This document shows positions 35,263 to 43,550 of a DNA stretch of 64,000 nt, one piece after another; positions within the stretch are counted from its first letter, which is position 1; the number at the start of each line of letters is the position of its first letter. Made by a program: the position numbers and the translations under genes. Source of the DNA: Streptomyces griseoviridis (lineage in GTDB: Bacteria > Actinomycetota > Actinomycetes > Streptomycetales > Streptomycetaceae); assembly GCA_014649155.1 (NCBI GenBank), contig BMSM01000018.1:62001-126000 (forward strand), written 5' to 3'. The notes under the pieces were generated by a model. That model was not told the DNA's origin and made no database searches. It was given only the letters and a program-made list of their open reading frames with translations.

Positions 35263-35281
35263 GGGCGGACGGACCGCCCGG
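35263..35281. terminator. Hairpin between AmaP operon and convergent SDR
   Basis: CGGGCGG-ACGGA-CCGCCCG, a perfect 7-bp stem immediately after the amaP stop, can act on both strands. Confidence 0.6.
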
Positions 35282-35287
35282 GGCCGC

Positions 35288-36043
35288 TCAGAAGCCGTGC
35301 CGTACCCCGCCGTCCACCGGCACCATCACGCCGGTGATGTAGGAGGCGGCCGGGGAGAGCAGGAACGCCGCCGCGCGGCCGAACTCCTCGGGCGTGCCGT
35401 ACCGGCGCAGCGGGATGCGGGACTCGGCCGCCGTACGGGTGGCCTGCGGGTCGGCGGAGAGGCCGTCCAGCTCGCGTACCCGGTCGGTGTCGATGCGGCC
35501 CGGCAGCACGCCCACCACGCGGATGCCGTGCGGGCCCAGTTCGTCGCCGAGGGACTTGGCGAAGCCGGCCAGCCCCGGCCGCAGCCCGTTGGAGACGGTG
35601 AGCCCCGGGATCGGCTCGTGCACCGAGCCGGACAGCACGAAGCCGATGACCCCGCCCTCGCCCAGCTCGGACGCCGCCGCGCGGGCCAGGCGCACCGCGC
35701 CGAGGAAGACCGACTCGAACGCCGCCTGCCACTGCTCGTCGGTGATGTCGGCGACGAACCCGGCGGGCGGCCCGCCCACGCTGATCAGCACGCCGTCGAA
35801 CCGTCCGAAGCGCTCCCGGGCGGTGGCGATGAGCCGTCCGGCCGCCGTCGGGTCGGCGTTGTCGACGGCCACCCCGGCCGCGTCCGGGCCGAGCGCGGCG
35901 GCGGCCTCGGCGACGCTCTTCTCGTCCCGGCCGCTGACGACCACCTTCGCCCCGTCGGCCACCAGGGCGCGCGCGGTCGCGTTGCCCAGGCCCCGGGTGG
36001 CTCCGGTGACGACGTACACCCGGTCCCTCAGTCCAAGATCCAT
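35288..36043 (-). CDS. Short-chain dehydrogenase/reductase with altered active site
   Basis: A 251-residue Rossmann protein. The NAD(P) motif is TGATRGLG near residue 14-21 and the end IPLRRYGTPEEFGRAAAFLLSPAASYITGVMVPVDGG is typical. Where classical SDRs have Tyr-x-x-x-Lys, this one reads SNGLRPGLAGFA, replacing Tyr with Asn and Lys with Arg, while the upstream serine (LSGSVHE) is kept. It may be a non-classical reductase or an inactive paralogue. Six bases separate it from the GH15 stop in the same direction, so they are probably one transcript. Confidence 0.82.
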   Translation of the reverse strand: MDLGLRDRVYVVTGATRGLGNATARALVADGAKVVVSGRDEKSVAEAAAALGPDAAGVAVDNADPTAAGRLIATARERFGRFDGVLISVGGPPAGFVADITDEQWQAAFESVFLGAVRLARAAASELGEGGVIGFVLSGSVHEPIPGLTVSNGLRPGLAGFAKSLGDELGPHGIRVVGVLPGRIDTDRVRELDGLSADPQATRTAAESRIPLRRYGTPEEFGRAAAFLLSPAASYITGVMVPVDGGVRHGF

Positions 36044-36048
36044 GGCTT

Positions 36049-37833
36049 CTATCCTGCCTCGTCGTCACCGGTCAGGGCGAGGGCCGTGTGCACCAGGCCG
36101 ATGTGGCTGAACGCCTGCGGGAAGTTGCCGAGCTGCCGGCCGGCCACCGGGTCGTACTCCTCCGCCAGCAGGCCCACGTCGTTGGCGAGGCCCAGCAGCC
36201 GTTCGAACAGCTCCCGCGCCTCCTTGGTGCGGCCCGTCATGTGCAGGGCGTCCGCCAGCCAGAACGAGCAGACCAGGAAGGTGCCCTCACCGCCGGGCAG
36301 GCCGTCGACCTCGCTCTGAGCGGTGCTGTACCGCTGCACCAGGCCGTCGCGGGTCAGTTCGCGGGAGACGGCGTCGATGGTGCCGGTCACCCGGGGGTCG
36401 TCCGGAGGCAGGAAGCCGACGCGGGGGATGAACAGCAGCGCGGCGTCCAGTTCGCGGGAGCCGTAGTACTGGGTGAAGGTGTTGCGTTCGGGGTCGTAGC
36501 CCTTCTCGCAGACCTCCCGGTGGATCTCGTCGCGCAGCGCGCGCCAGCCCGCCAGGTCGCCGCCCAGCTCCGGCTCCGCCTCCAGGGTGCGCACCGCCCG
36601 GTCGGCCGCGACCCACGCCATCACCTTGGAGTGCACGAACGGGCGGCGTCCGCCGCGCACCTCCCACAGCCCCTCGTCGGGGCGGCGCCACGCGGTGCGC
36701 AGGAACTCCAGCAGGGCCCGCTGCAGCTCCCACATCTGCGGCACCGCGGGCATCCCGGCGGCACGGGCCAGCGCCAGGGTGTCCATCACCTCGCCGAACA
36801 CGTCGAGCTGGAGCTGGTTCACCGCGTCGTTGCCGATCCGCACCGGCCGGGACCCGGCGAAGCCGGACAGCCAGGGCAGCTCGGACTCGGGCAGCCGGCG
36901 CTCACCGGCGAGGCCGTACATGATCTGGAGGTCGGCGGGGGAGCCGGCGACCGCGCGCAGCAGCCAGTCGCGCCACGCCTCCGCCTCGTCCGTGTACCCG
37001 GCGGCCAGCAGCGCGGCCAGGGTGAGGGTGGAGTCGCGCAGCCAGCAGTGCCGGTAGTCCCAGTTGCGCACCCCGCCCGGCTCCTCGGGCAGCGAGGTGG
37101 TGGCCGCGGCCACGATGCCGCCGGTCGGCTTGTACGTCAGCGCCTTGAGGGTGATCAGGGAACGGACGACCGCGTCCCGGTAGGGGCCGTCGTAGCGGCA
37201 GCGGGCGGCCCAGGCCCGCCAGTCGGCGACGCTGTGCTCCAGCGCCTCGTACGGGTCGACCAGCGGGGGCCGGGGCTCGTGCGAGGGGTGCCAGGTGAGG
37301 ACGAAGGCGACCTTCTCACCCGCCTTGACGGTGAACTCGGAGTGCGTGCCGTAGTCCTCGCCCCAGGTGGGCACCTCCGGCTCGCTGCGCAGCCACGCCG
37401 AGTCCGGCCCGGCCACCGCCACCCGGTGCCCGTCGCTGCGGCGCACCCAGGGAACGACGGAGCCGTAGTCGAAGCGCAGCCGCAGGGTGCTGCGCACGGT
37501 CACCTCGCCGCTCAGCCCCTCCACGATCCGCACCAGGTCGGGGGCGCGGTCGCGCTGCGGCATCAGGTCGGTGACCCGGACCGCGCCGCCGTCCGTCTCC
37601 CACTCGGTGTCCAGGACCAGGGTGTCGCGGCGGTAGGCCCGCCGGGCGCAGCGCCCGGCGCCCCGGGGCGCGATCCGCCAGTGGCCGTTCTCCTCGTCGC
37701 CGAGCAGCCGGGCGAAGCAGGCGGCGGAGTCGAACCGGGGCAGGCACAGCCAGTCCACGGAACCGTCGGCGGAGACCAGGGCGGCGGTCTGCTCGTCGCC
37801 GATGAGCGCGTAGTCCTCGATACGGGGATGCAC
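36049..37833 (-). CDS. Glycoside hydrolase family 15 protein (trehalase/glucoamylase-like)
   Basis: A 594-residue protein beginning RIEDYALIGDEQTAALVSADGSVDWLCLPRFDSAACF, the usual start of bacterial GH15 enzymes including mycobacterial trehalase. Other hallmarks: GGVRNWDYRHCWLRDSTLTL, FGEVMDTL, HSKVMAWVAADRA and GTFLVCSFWLADALHMTG. No signal peptide, so cytoplasmic trehalose or glucan breakdown is likely. GTG 37833 starts the protein. It lies just upstream of the SDR. Substrate choice between trehalose and short alpha-glucans is open. Confidence 0.9.
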   Translation of the reverse strand: MHPRIEDYALIGDEQTAALVSADGSVDWLCLPRFDSAACFARLLGDEENGHWRIAPRGAGRCARRAYRRDTLVLDTEWETDGGAVRVTDLMPQRDRAPDLVRIVEGLSGEVTVRSTLRLRFDYGSVVPWVRRSDGHRVAVAGPDSAWLRSEPEVPTWGEDYGTHSEFTVKAGEKVAFVLTWHPSHEPRPPLVDPYEALEHSVADWRAWAARCRYDGPYRDAVVRSLITLKALTYKPTGGIVAAATTSLPEEPGGVRNWDYRHCWLRDSTLTLAALLAAGYTDEAEAWRDWLLRAVAGSPADLQIMYGLAGERRLPESELPWLSGFAGSRPVRIGNDAVNQLQLDVFGEVMDTLALARAAGMPAVPQMWELQRALLEFLRTAWRRPDEGLWEVRGGRRPFVHSKVMAWVAADRAVRTLEAEPELGGDLAGWRALRDEIHREVCEKGYDPERNTFTQYYGSRELDAALLFIPRVGFLPPDDPRVTGTIDAVSRELTRDGLVQRYSTAQSEVDGLPGGEGTFLVCSFWLADALHMTGRTKEARELFERLLGLANDVGLLAEEYDPVAGRQLGNFPQAFSHIGLVHTALALTGDDEAG

Positions 37834-37885
37834 GGGAACCGTCTGCCCAGGAGGGGGTACGGCAATCAGGGCTCCGGTGCCCGCG

Positions 37886-38683
37886 CTACACCGCCGCCGG
37901 TTCCGCCTCCGCGGCGTCGTCCGCGGTGTCCGTCGCGCCGGCGCGGTCGCGGGCCTCGCGGCGGACCAGGAACCACCAGCCGACCGGGACGGCGGCGGAG
38001 AACAGCCACCACTGGATCGCGTACGCGAAGTTCAGCGCGGCGTCCTCGTCGCCCGGCCGGCCGATCAGCTCGGGGGTGCCGTCCTTCGGCTCCGGCGTGG
38101 TCAGCACGATGTAGCCGCCGAGCACCGACGCGTCCAGGCGTTCGGCCTCCCGCGCGCTGTCGATCAGCATGACCTGCCGGTCGGGGAGGCCCTTGAGGTT
38201 CTTGATGCCGCTCGCCTCGGTCGTCTCGTCGGGCATCATCCGCCCGGTGACGGTGACCTCGCCGGAGGGCGGCGCGGGGACCTCCGGGTACTCGGTCTGG
38301 CTGGGGCCGTCCGCGGGGATCCAGCCCCGGTTGACCAGCAGCACCTTGCCGTCGTCCAGGACGAACGGGGTGAGCACGTGGTAGCCGACCTCGTCGTCGG
38401 CGTTGGTGCGGCGCCGGACGACGACCTCGCCGGCGGTGTCGAAGCGGCCCGTCGCGGTCACCGAGCGGTACCGCTCGGCCGAGGTGATCCTCTTGCCCGG
38501 TGAGGTCAGCCGCTCCACCGGGACCGGGTCGGCGTCGAGCGCCTCGGCGACCAGGTCGTTGCGGGCGGTGCGCTCCTCGTAGCGGTGCATCTGCCAGAAG
38601 CCCAGCTCGATCATCGTGGGGATGAGAAGCAGGGCGATCAGCGTCAGGATCACCCACTGCCGGGACAACAGGAAGCGGTACAC
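37886..38683 (-). CDS. SURF1 family cytochrome oxidase assembly protein
   Basis: A 265-residue membrane protein with helices at each end: RQWVILTLIALLLIPTMIELGFWQMHRYEER near the N terminus and FAYAIQWWLFSAAVPVGWWFLVRRE near the C terminus, enclosing an extracytoplasmic domain with VLLVNRGWIPADG. This is the SURF1 layout. GTG 38683 gives MYRFLLSRQW, the common start; GTG 38758, overlapping the upstream stop as GTGA, would add 25 residues. An 11-bp palindrome covers the chosen start. Confidence 0.9.
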   Translation of the reverse strand: MYRFLLSRQWVILTLIALLLIPTMIELGFWQMHRYEERTARNDLVAEALDADPVPVERLTSPGKRITSAERYRSVTATGRFDTAGEVVVRRRTNADDEVGYHVLTPFVLDDGKVLLVNRGWIPADGPSQTEYPEVPAPPSGEVTVTGRMMPDETTEASGIKNLKGLPDRQVMLIDSAREAERLDASVLGGYIVLTTPEPKDGTPELIGRPGDEDAALNFAYAIQWWLFSAAVPVGWWFLVRREARDRAGATDTADDAAEAEPAAV

Positions 38684-38711
38684 CCCACGACCGTACAACT
38701 CGGTCGTGGGG
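38683..38711. repeat. 29-bp hairpin sequence overlapping the SURF1 start
   Basis: CCCCACGACCG (38683-38693) and CGGTCGTGGGG (38701-38711) are perfect complements with a 7-base loop TACAACT. It lies after the zinc protein stop and reaches the first base of the SURF1 GTG. It could be a terminator, a translation-blocking hairpin, or an operator. Confidence 0.6.
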
Positions 38712-38754
38712 CGAGTGCGGGCGGGTGCGGGTCCGGGGGGCCGCCGCGCCCCCG

Positions 38755-38988
38755 TCACACCTTGTCGACGACCCCCGTCCTGCCCTCCGCGCGGGCGCAG
38801 TGCGCGCCGCAGTACCAGTGGCCGTCGACCTCCGCGCCCTGCCCGATGATCTGCACCCGGCAGTGCTCGCAGATGGGGGCCATGCGGTGGATCGCGCAGG
38901 CGAAGCAGTCGAACACGTGGACCGCTCCCTGCGCGTGTACCTCGAAGCTCATGCCGTAGTTGTTGCCGCAGACTTCACATGTCGCCAT
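38755..38988 (-). CDS. Small zinc-ribbon/LIM-like protein
   Basis: A 77-residue protein with four cysteine pairs or Cys/His sites: CEVCGNN at the N terminus, FDCFACAIHRMAPICEHCRV in the middle and YCGAHCARAEG near the end. The spacing suggests two zinc sites. Similar small proteins are sometimes labelled metallothionein-like, but the cysteine content is lower. ATG 38988. No function is known; it sits between the exonuclease and SURF1 on the same strand. Confidence 0.78.
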   Translation of the reverse strand: MATCEVCGNNYGMSFEVHAQGAVHVFDCFACAIHRMAPICEHCRVQIIGQGAEVDGHWYCGAHCARAEGRTGVVDKV

Positions 38989-39080
38989 GGGCCACAGGGT
39001 GAGCCGTCGCCGGGGAGGGAGCGAGCGGACGGCGGGCGAGTCGCCCGGCTTTCACCCCCGATGTCACACCGTCGTACGAA

Positions 39081-40076
39081 TCAGCTGTCGGCCGGGGCGA
39101 CGTCCCGCAGCAGCTGCCCGAACGCCGCCTCGTCCACCACCGGCGTCCCGAACTGCCGGGCCTTGACCACTTTGGAGGTGCCCGAGTCGGGGTCGTTGGT
39201 GACGAGCAGGCTGGTCAGCCGGGACAGGCTCGTGGCGACGTGCAGGCCGGCCTCGGTCGCGCGGTCCTCCAGCAGCTCCCGCTCGGTCGAGGTGTCACCC
39301 GAGAAGGCGACCCGCATGCCCTGTTTGAGCGGTTTGCCGACTTCGTACCGGCCCGGATTGGGGTACGGGCAGGCCGGCCGCTTGCGGGCGGGGCGCCAGC
39401 TCCCCGCCGCCCGGTAGCCGCCGCCGGAGCCCGCCTGGCGCCCGATGCGGGCCGCCGGACGGTCCGCCCACTCGGTCAGCGGCCGGCACTCCTGGAGCGG
39501 CAGCCGGACGCTGCCCGCCGCCGCGGCGTGCAGGCTCGGCCGGAACGCCTCCGCGAGCACCCGCGCGTCGTCCAGCGCGTGGTGCGCCCGCCGCTGCACC
39601 ACCCCGAAGTGCGCGGCGAGCGACTCCAGCTTGTGGTTGGGCAGCGGCAGCGCCAGTTCCTTGGCGAGCGCGATGGTGCACAGCCGCTGGCGCACCGGCG
39701 CCTCGCGCCGCGCCCGCGCGTACTCGCGGGCGATCATCTGCCAGTCGAAGACGGCGTTGTGCGCGACCAGCACCCGGCCGTCGAGCCGGGCCGCGAACTC
39801 CTCGGCGACGTCCCCGAAGAGCGGCGCCCCTTCGAGCACGTCACTGGTCAGGCCGTGTATCCACACGGGCCCCGGGTCCCGCTCCGGATTGACCAGCGTG
39901 TACCAGTGGTCCTCGACCGCGCCGCGCGCGTCCAGACGGTAGACGGCCGCCGAGATGATGCGGTCGTCGCGGGCCAGGCCGGTGGTCTCCACGTCAACGA
40001 CCGCGTATCCCCGCGGATACGCGGCCGGCCACACCGTGGGGGAGGACGCTGCTGCGATCGTCCGGTCTTCGAGCAT
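39081..40076 (-). CDS. DEDDh exonuclease with C-terminal BRCT domain
   Basis: A 331-residue protein. The exonuclease domain (DnaQ/epsilon family) starts YAVVDVETTGLARDDRI with Asp28 and Glu30, continues with VLVAHNAVFDWQMI and ends HHALDDARVLAE, completing the DEDDh set. Residues about 250-325 form a BRCT domain (MRVAFSGDTSTERELLEDRA, LVTNDPDSGTSKVVKA), as in ligase LigA. ATG 40076 is selected because longer frames are antisense to copD. A DNA repair or proofreading role is likely. Confidence 0.88.
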   Translation of the reverse strand: MLEDRTIAAASSPTVWPAAYPRGYAVVDVETTGLARDDRIISAAVYRLDARGAVEDHWYTLVNPERDPGPVWIHGLTSDVLEGAPLFGDVAEEFAARLDGRVLVAHNAVFDWQMIAREYARARREAPVRQRLCTIALAKELALPLPNHKLESLAAHFGVVQRRAHHALDDARVLAEAFRPSLHAAAAGSVRLPLQECRPLTEWADRPAARIGRQAGSGGGYRAAGSWRPARKRPACPYPNPGRYEVGKPLKQGMRVAFSGDTSTERELLEDRATEAGLHVATSLSRLTSLLVTNDPDSGTSKVVKARQFGTPVVDEAAFGQLLRDVAPADS

Positions 40077-40195
40077 GGTCCCAGAGGATACGGGCCGCGA
40101 CTGACAGTCCCGTCCCGCAGGGGTCCCGCGCGCCCGGGCGCCGGGCGTCCCCGCCGGACAACCGCTCCGGGAAGTACGGGACTTGACGAGCGGGC

Positions 40196-41206
40196 TCACC
40201 AGCGGATCGGCACCGGAAGGGCCGTCAGCAGCCCGGAGACGGCGACCACCAGGGCGAGCACCGCGACCTCGGCCCGCGCGGGGGAGCAGGCGGCCAGCGG
40301 ATCGGCCGCGCGGCCCAGCCGGACCCGCGCCCACAGGGCCAGCGCCGCCACGGCCGCCACCACGAGCACCTTGGCGAGCAGCACCCGCCCGTACGCGGTG
40401 TCCGTCAGCTGCTCCAGGACCGTGCCCGGTGGCATCCGGCGCAGCGAACTGCACACCCCGGTCGCCGTGATGACGGCCAGCAGCACCGCCGCCACGCGCG
40501 CGTACAGCCCCAGCAGCGCGGGCCCCGCCCCGGACCCCCGCCACCGGCCCAGCGTCCGCAGCACGTGCAGCAGACCGCCCACCCACAGGGAGGCGCAGGT
40601 CAGGTGGAGCAGGGTCAGGCCGGAGCCCAGCAGCGGCGTGTGCTCGGCCGGCGGGTGCGCGCGCAGCGCCTCGGCCACCACCACCGCGGCCAGCGGCCAC
40701 ACCTGGGTGCCCGGCCGCCGGGAGGCGGCGCACAGCCCGGCCACCAGGAACGCGTTGACCTCCAGCAGCGCGAGCCTGCCCTCCCGGGAGGAGTACAGCC
40801 CGCCGAGGTCCAGGCCGGTGAGGGAGCCCGGTGCCAGATTGCCGGCGGCCACCACCGAGGCCAGCCCCAGCGCGGCGGCGAAACCGGCCGCCGCCGCGTA
40901 CGGCGACCAGCTGCGCGGCGCGAGCGGCGGAGCGCCGTCCAGCCGGCGGGCCAGCCGCCCGGCGAAGAGTTCGCCCACCGGGACGGCCAGCGCCGCGAAC
41001 AGGACCGTCCGCAGCAGCGCGATGCCCCCGGTGCCGGGCGCCGCGGCCTCCCCGGTGCCGGCCAGCGCCGGGGCCGGGCCGAGCAGCGGGACGAGCGCCG
41101 CCAGCGCCACGAGCACGAGGACGGCCACGGCCCGGCCGTTGCCGGAGCGCGGGCGCGCGTGCCCGCGGGGCCGGGCCGACGGGGGCGTGGGTCGTATGAG
41201 GGTCAC
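40196..41206 (-). CDS. CopD-domain membrane protein
   Basis: A polytopic membrane protein of about 336 residues with 8 or so helices. The CopD (copper resistance D) domain is in the C-terminal half: LHLTCASLWVGGLLHVLRTLG, TATGVCSSLRRMPPGT and LTDTAYGRVLLAKVLVVAA. Family members are linked to copper uptake or tolerance. The start is uncertain: GTG 41206 has a GAAG site 8 bases upstream, while ATG 41227 and GTG 41248 are also in frame. No CopC partner is adjacent. Confidence 0.8.
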   Translation of the reverse strand: MTLIRPTPPSARPRGHARPRSGNGRAVAVLVLVALAALVPLLGPAPALAGTGEAAAPGTGGIALLRTVLFAALAVPVGELFAGRLARRLDGAPPLAPRSWSPYAAAAGFAAALGLASVVAAGNLAPGSLTGLDLGGLYSSREGRLALLEVNAFLVAGLCAASRRPGTQVWPLAAVVVAEALRAHPPAEHTPLLGSGLTLLHLTCASLWVGGLLHVLRTLGRWRGSGAGPALLGLYARVAAVLLAVITATGVCSSLRRMPPGTVLEQLTDTAYGRVLLAKVLVVAAVAALALWARVRLGRAADPLAACSPARAEVAVLALVVAVSGLLTALPVPIRW

Positions 41207-41288
41207 CCGGAAATCTTCACCAGTCATCCCATGACCGGGCAACTTCACGGGACGACCGGCGTACGGCGCACGCCCCCGGCGCGTCGGC

Positions 41289-42803
41289 CTACTTGGTGAC
41301 CGCGTCCAGCGCGTCCGCCGTGCCCCAGCCGTAGAAGCCGTTGCGGTTCTTGCCGCCCTCGCAGACCGCGTCGACCTTGCCGTCGCCGTCGATGTCGTAC
41401 GGCTTGGTGCACGGCGTCGCGTCGGCCTGGGCGTACAGCAGCGCCTTCACCTGGGCGGGCGTGGCGCGCGGGTGGGTGGACTTGATGAGCGCGGCGACGC
41501 CCGCGACGTGCGGCGACGCCATCGACGTACCGGCCATGTAGCCCCACTTGCCGCCGGGCAGCGTGCCCAGGATCAGGCCGCTGGTGGCGGGCGGCGCCGG
41601 GGTCTGGTACGCCGTCGAGTCGCCGCCGGGCGCGGCGATGTCGATGACGCCGAGGCCGTAGTTGGAGAAGGACGACTTGATGCCCTTGGCGCCGGTCGCG
41701 GCGGTGGTGACGACACCCGGCAGCTGGGTCGGGATGTCGTAGCACTCGGACGGGTCGATCACCCGGTCGGAGGGCGTGGTGTCGTTGGGGGAGGACGGGT
41801 CGGTGATCTCGTCGGCGGCGAGGTCGTACTCCTCGTTGCCGGCCGCGGCCACGTTGACCGCGCCCTTGCGCTCCGCGTAGGAGGAGGCCCGGCGGACGGC
41901 CTCGACCAGGGCCTTCTGGTCCGGGTCGTCCTTGCAGTTGAAGTACCACGGGTCGGTGTAGTAGCTGTTGTTGGTCACCTCGACGCCGTGCTCGGCCGCC
42001 CACATGAACCCGCAGACCACGGCCTCGGTGTAGAAGAACCCGGCGGTCGTGGACACCTTGATGCCGGACACCTTGACGCCCGGCGCGACGCCCGTCATGC
42101 CGACGCCGTTCTTGGCGGCGGCGATCTCACCGGCCACGTGGGTGCCGTGCGGGGACTCCTCGGCGGTGGGCCGCCAGGCGCCGTCGGTGGTGTCCGGCTT
42201 GCCGGAGACGCAGTTGACGGACGCGGCCCGGTCGAAGTTCGGGGCGATGTCCGGGTGGGTGTCGTCCACGCCGGTGTCGATGACCGCGACCGTCACCTTG
42301 CTGCTGCCGAGTGACTTCTCGTGCGCCTTGTCCGCCTTGATGGCCGGCAGGTCCCACTGGAGGGACTCCAGCGGGTCCTGGCCCTCGGCGGCCTCGGCCG
42401 CGGCGGCCTCGGTGGCGCTGAGCACCTTCGGCGTGCCCACGTCGGTGGTGGCGGCCGAGGGCAGCGGGGCGGTGCGGGTGGCGCCCGCCGACTGCACGCC
42501 GCGCGCCGTGCGGACGGTCTTGGCGAAGTCCGGGTTCGAGGAGTGGACGACGACGACACCGATCCGGTCGTAGGACGTCACGATCGTGCCGCCGGCCTCG
42601 GCTATCGCGCGCCGGACGGTGGCCGACGGCGCCTTGCCCGCCTTGACGTTGACGACGTAGCTGAGCGAGGTCGCGTCGGCGGAGACCGACGGGGCGTCGG
42701 CCGCGACGGCCTGGACGTTCGGCAGGAAGGCCAGCGCGGTGGCCATGGCCATGCCGACGGGGAGGGCCACGGCGCGGCGGTGGCGGGAGAGGGACCGAGT
42801 CAT
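41289..42803 (-). CDS. Secreted subtilisin-like (S8) serine protease
   Basis: A 504-residue secreted protease. A Sec-type signal (basic MTRSLSRHRR, then AVALPVGMAMATALAFL, cleavage probably after AVA) is followed by an inhibitor-like propeptide (YVVNVKAGKAPSATVRRAIA). The triad is Asp176 (VIDTGVDDTHPD), His219 (HGTHVAGEIA) and Ser427 (GTSMASPHVAG). Near the end DIDGDGKVD is an EF-hand-like calcium loop between two cysteines. ATG 42803 has GGAGA 9 bases upstream. It diverges from the acetate permease genes. Confidence 0.93.
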   Translation of the reverse strand: MTRSLSRHRRAVALPVGMAMATALAFLPNVQAVAADAPSVSADATSLSYVVNVKAGKAPSATVRRAIAEAGGTIVTSYDRIGVVVVHSSNPDFAKTVRTARGVQSAGATRTAPLPSAATTDVGTPKVLSATEAAAAEAAEGQDPLESLQWDLPAIKADKAHEKSLGSSKVTVAVIDTGVDDTHPDIAPNFDRAASVNCVSGKPDTTDGAWRPTAEESPHGTHVAGEIAAAKNGVGMTGVAPGVKVSGIKVSTTAGFFYTEAVVCGFMWAAEHGVEVTNNSYYTDPWYFNCKDDPDQKALVEAVRRASSYAERKGAVNVAAAGNEEYDLAADEITDPSSPNDTTPSDRVIDPSECYDIPTQLPGVVTTAATGAKGIKSSFSNYGLGVIDIAAPGGDSTAYQTPAPPATSGLILGTLPGGKWGYMAGTSMASPHVAGVAALIKSTHPRATPAQVKALLYAQADATPCTKPYDIDGDGKVDAVCEGGKNRNGFYGWGTADALDAVTK

Positions 42804-43193
42804 GTGCGAGATCTCCAGTCGAGTTCCGAGTGCTGACGTGCGGGTGCCAGGTCCGGACGGGCCGGGGAGCGGGAGTGCGGAGGCCAGGACACGGTTCCGG
42901 CGCGCGGACGAGCCATGGGGTCTCCACAACTTCTCGAAACGGGCCTGCCCGAGACACGGTGGTGCTCGGGCAGGTACATGTCGGGTGGTGCAGGGTGAAG
43001 CTATCTCCCGAAGTCGCTGGTCAGCAATGCTTTCCCCGAAGTCGCTCCGGGCAGGCCCGAGCGGCACCGGAAAAGTGCGGGGCAGGTTTGAACCGGGTCC
43101 GGGGCGGCGCCGTGTCGTTGGTCAGGGAGCACGAGCACGATCAGCCCCCGACCGATAGGTACAGCAGTCATGTCCGTCGTACGAGGAGAATCC
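42804..43193. promoter_or_regulatory. Divergent control region: subtilase / DUF485-actP
   Basis: This 390-base gap has no gene. It holds a perfect 10-bp hairpin (CCTGCCCGAG 42944-42953, CTCGGGCAGG 42965-42974) and a 12-bp direct repeat CCCGAAGTCGCT at 43007-43018 and 43035-43046, 28 bases apart. The repeats are about 150 bases before the DUF485 start and could be activator sites for the permease operon. Confidence 0.45.
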
Positions 43194-43550
43194 GTGGCCA
43201 CCGACGCACCGCCCCCCTCGCAGGAACAACACCGGCTGCCCTCCGCCGAGGAGTTCAACGAGGTGCAGCAGAGCGCGGAGTTCGGTGAACTGCGCCGTTC
43301 CTTCCGCTCCTTCGCCTTCCCGCTGACGATCGCCTTCGTCCTCTGGTACCTGCTCTACGTGCTGCTGTCGAACTACGCGGGCGGCTTCATGGGCACCGAG
43401 CTGTTCGGCAACATCAACGTGGCGTTCGTCTTCGGCATCGCCCAGTTCGTCACCACGTTCCTCATCGCCTGGTGGTACTCGCGGTACGCCGCCGCGAAGC
43501 TCGACCCCAAGGCCGAGGCCATCAAGTCCCGGATGGAGGGCGGCGCATGA
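43194..43550 (+). CDS. DUF485 (YjcH-like) membrane protein
   Basis: A 118-residue two-helix membrane protein (FPLTIAFVLWYLLYVLLSNYAGGF and VAFVFGIAQFVTTFLIAWWYSRYAA) of the DUF485 family. In E. coli the homologue yjcH precedes actP. GTG 43194 has GAGGAG 5 bases upstream and is preferred to ATG 43170. Its stop overlaps the actP start as ATGA, so the two proteins are made together. An accessory role in acetate uptake is inferred. Confidence 0.88.
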   Translation: MATDAPPPSQEQHRLPSAEEFNEVQQSAEFGELRRSFRSFAFPLTIAFVLWYLLYVLLSNYAGGFMGTELFGNINVAFVFGIAQFVTTFLIAWWYSRYAAAKLDPKAEAIKSRMEGGA

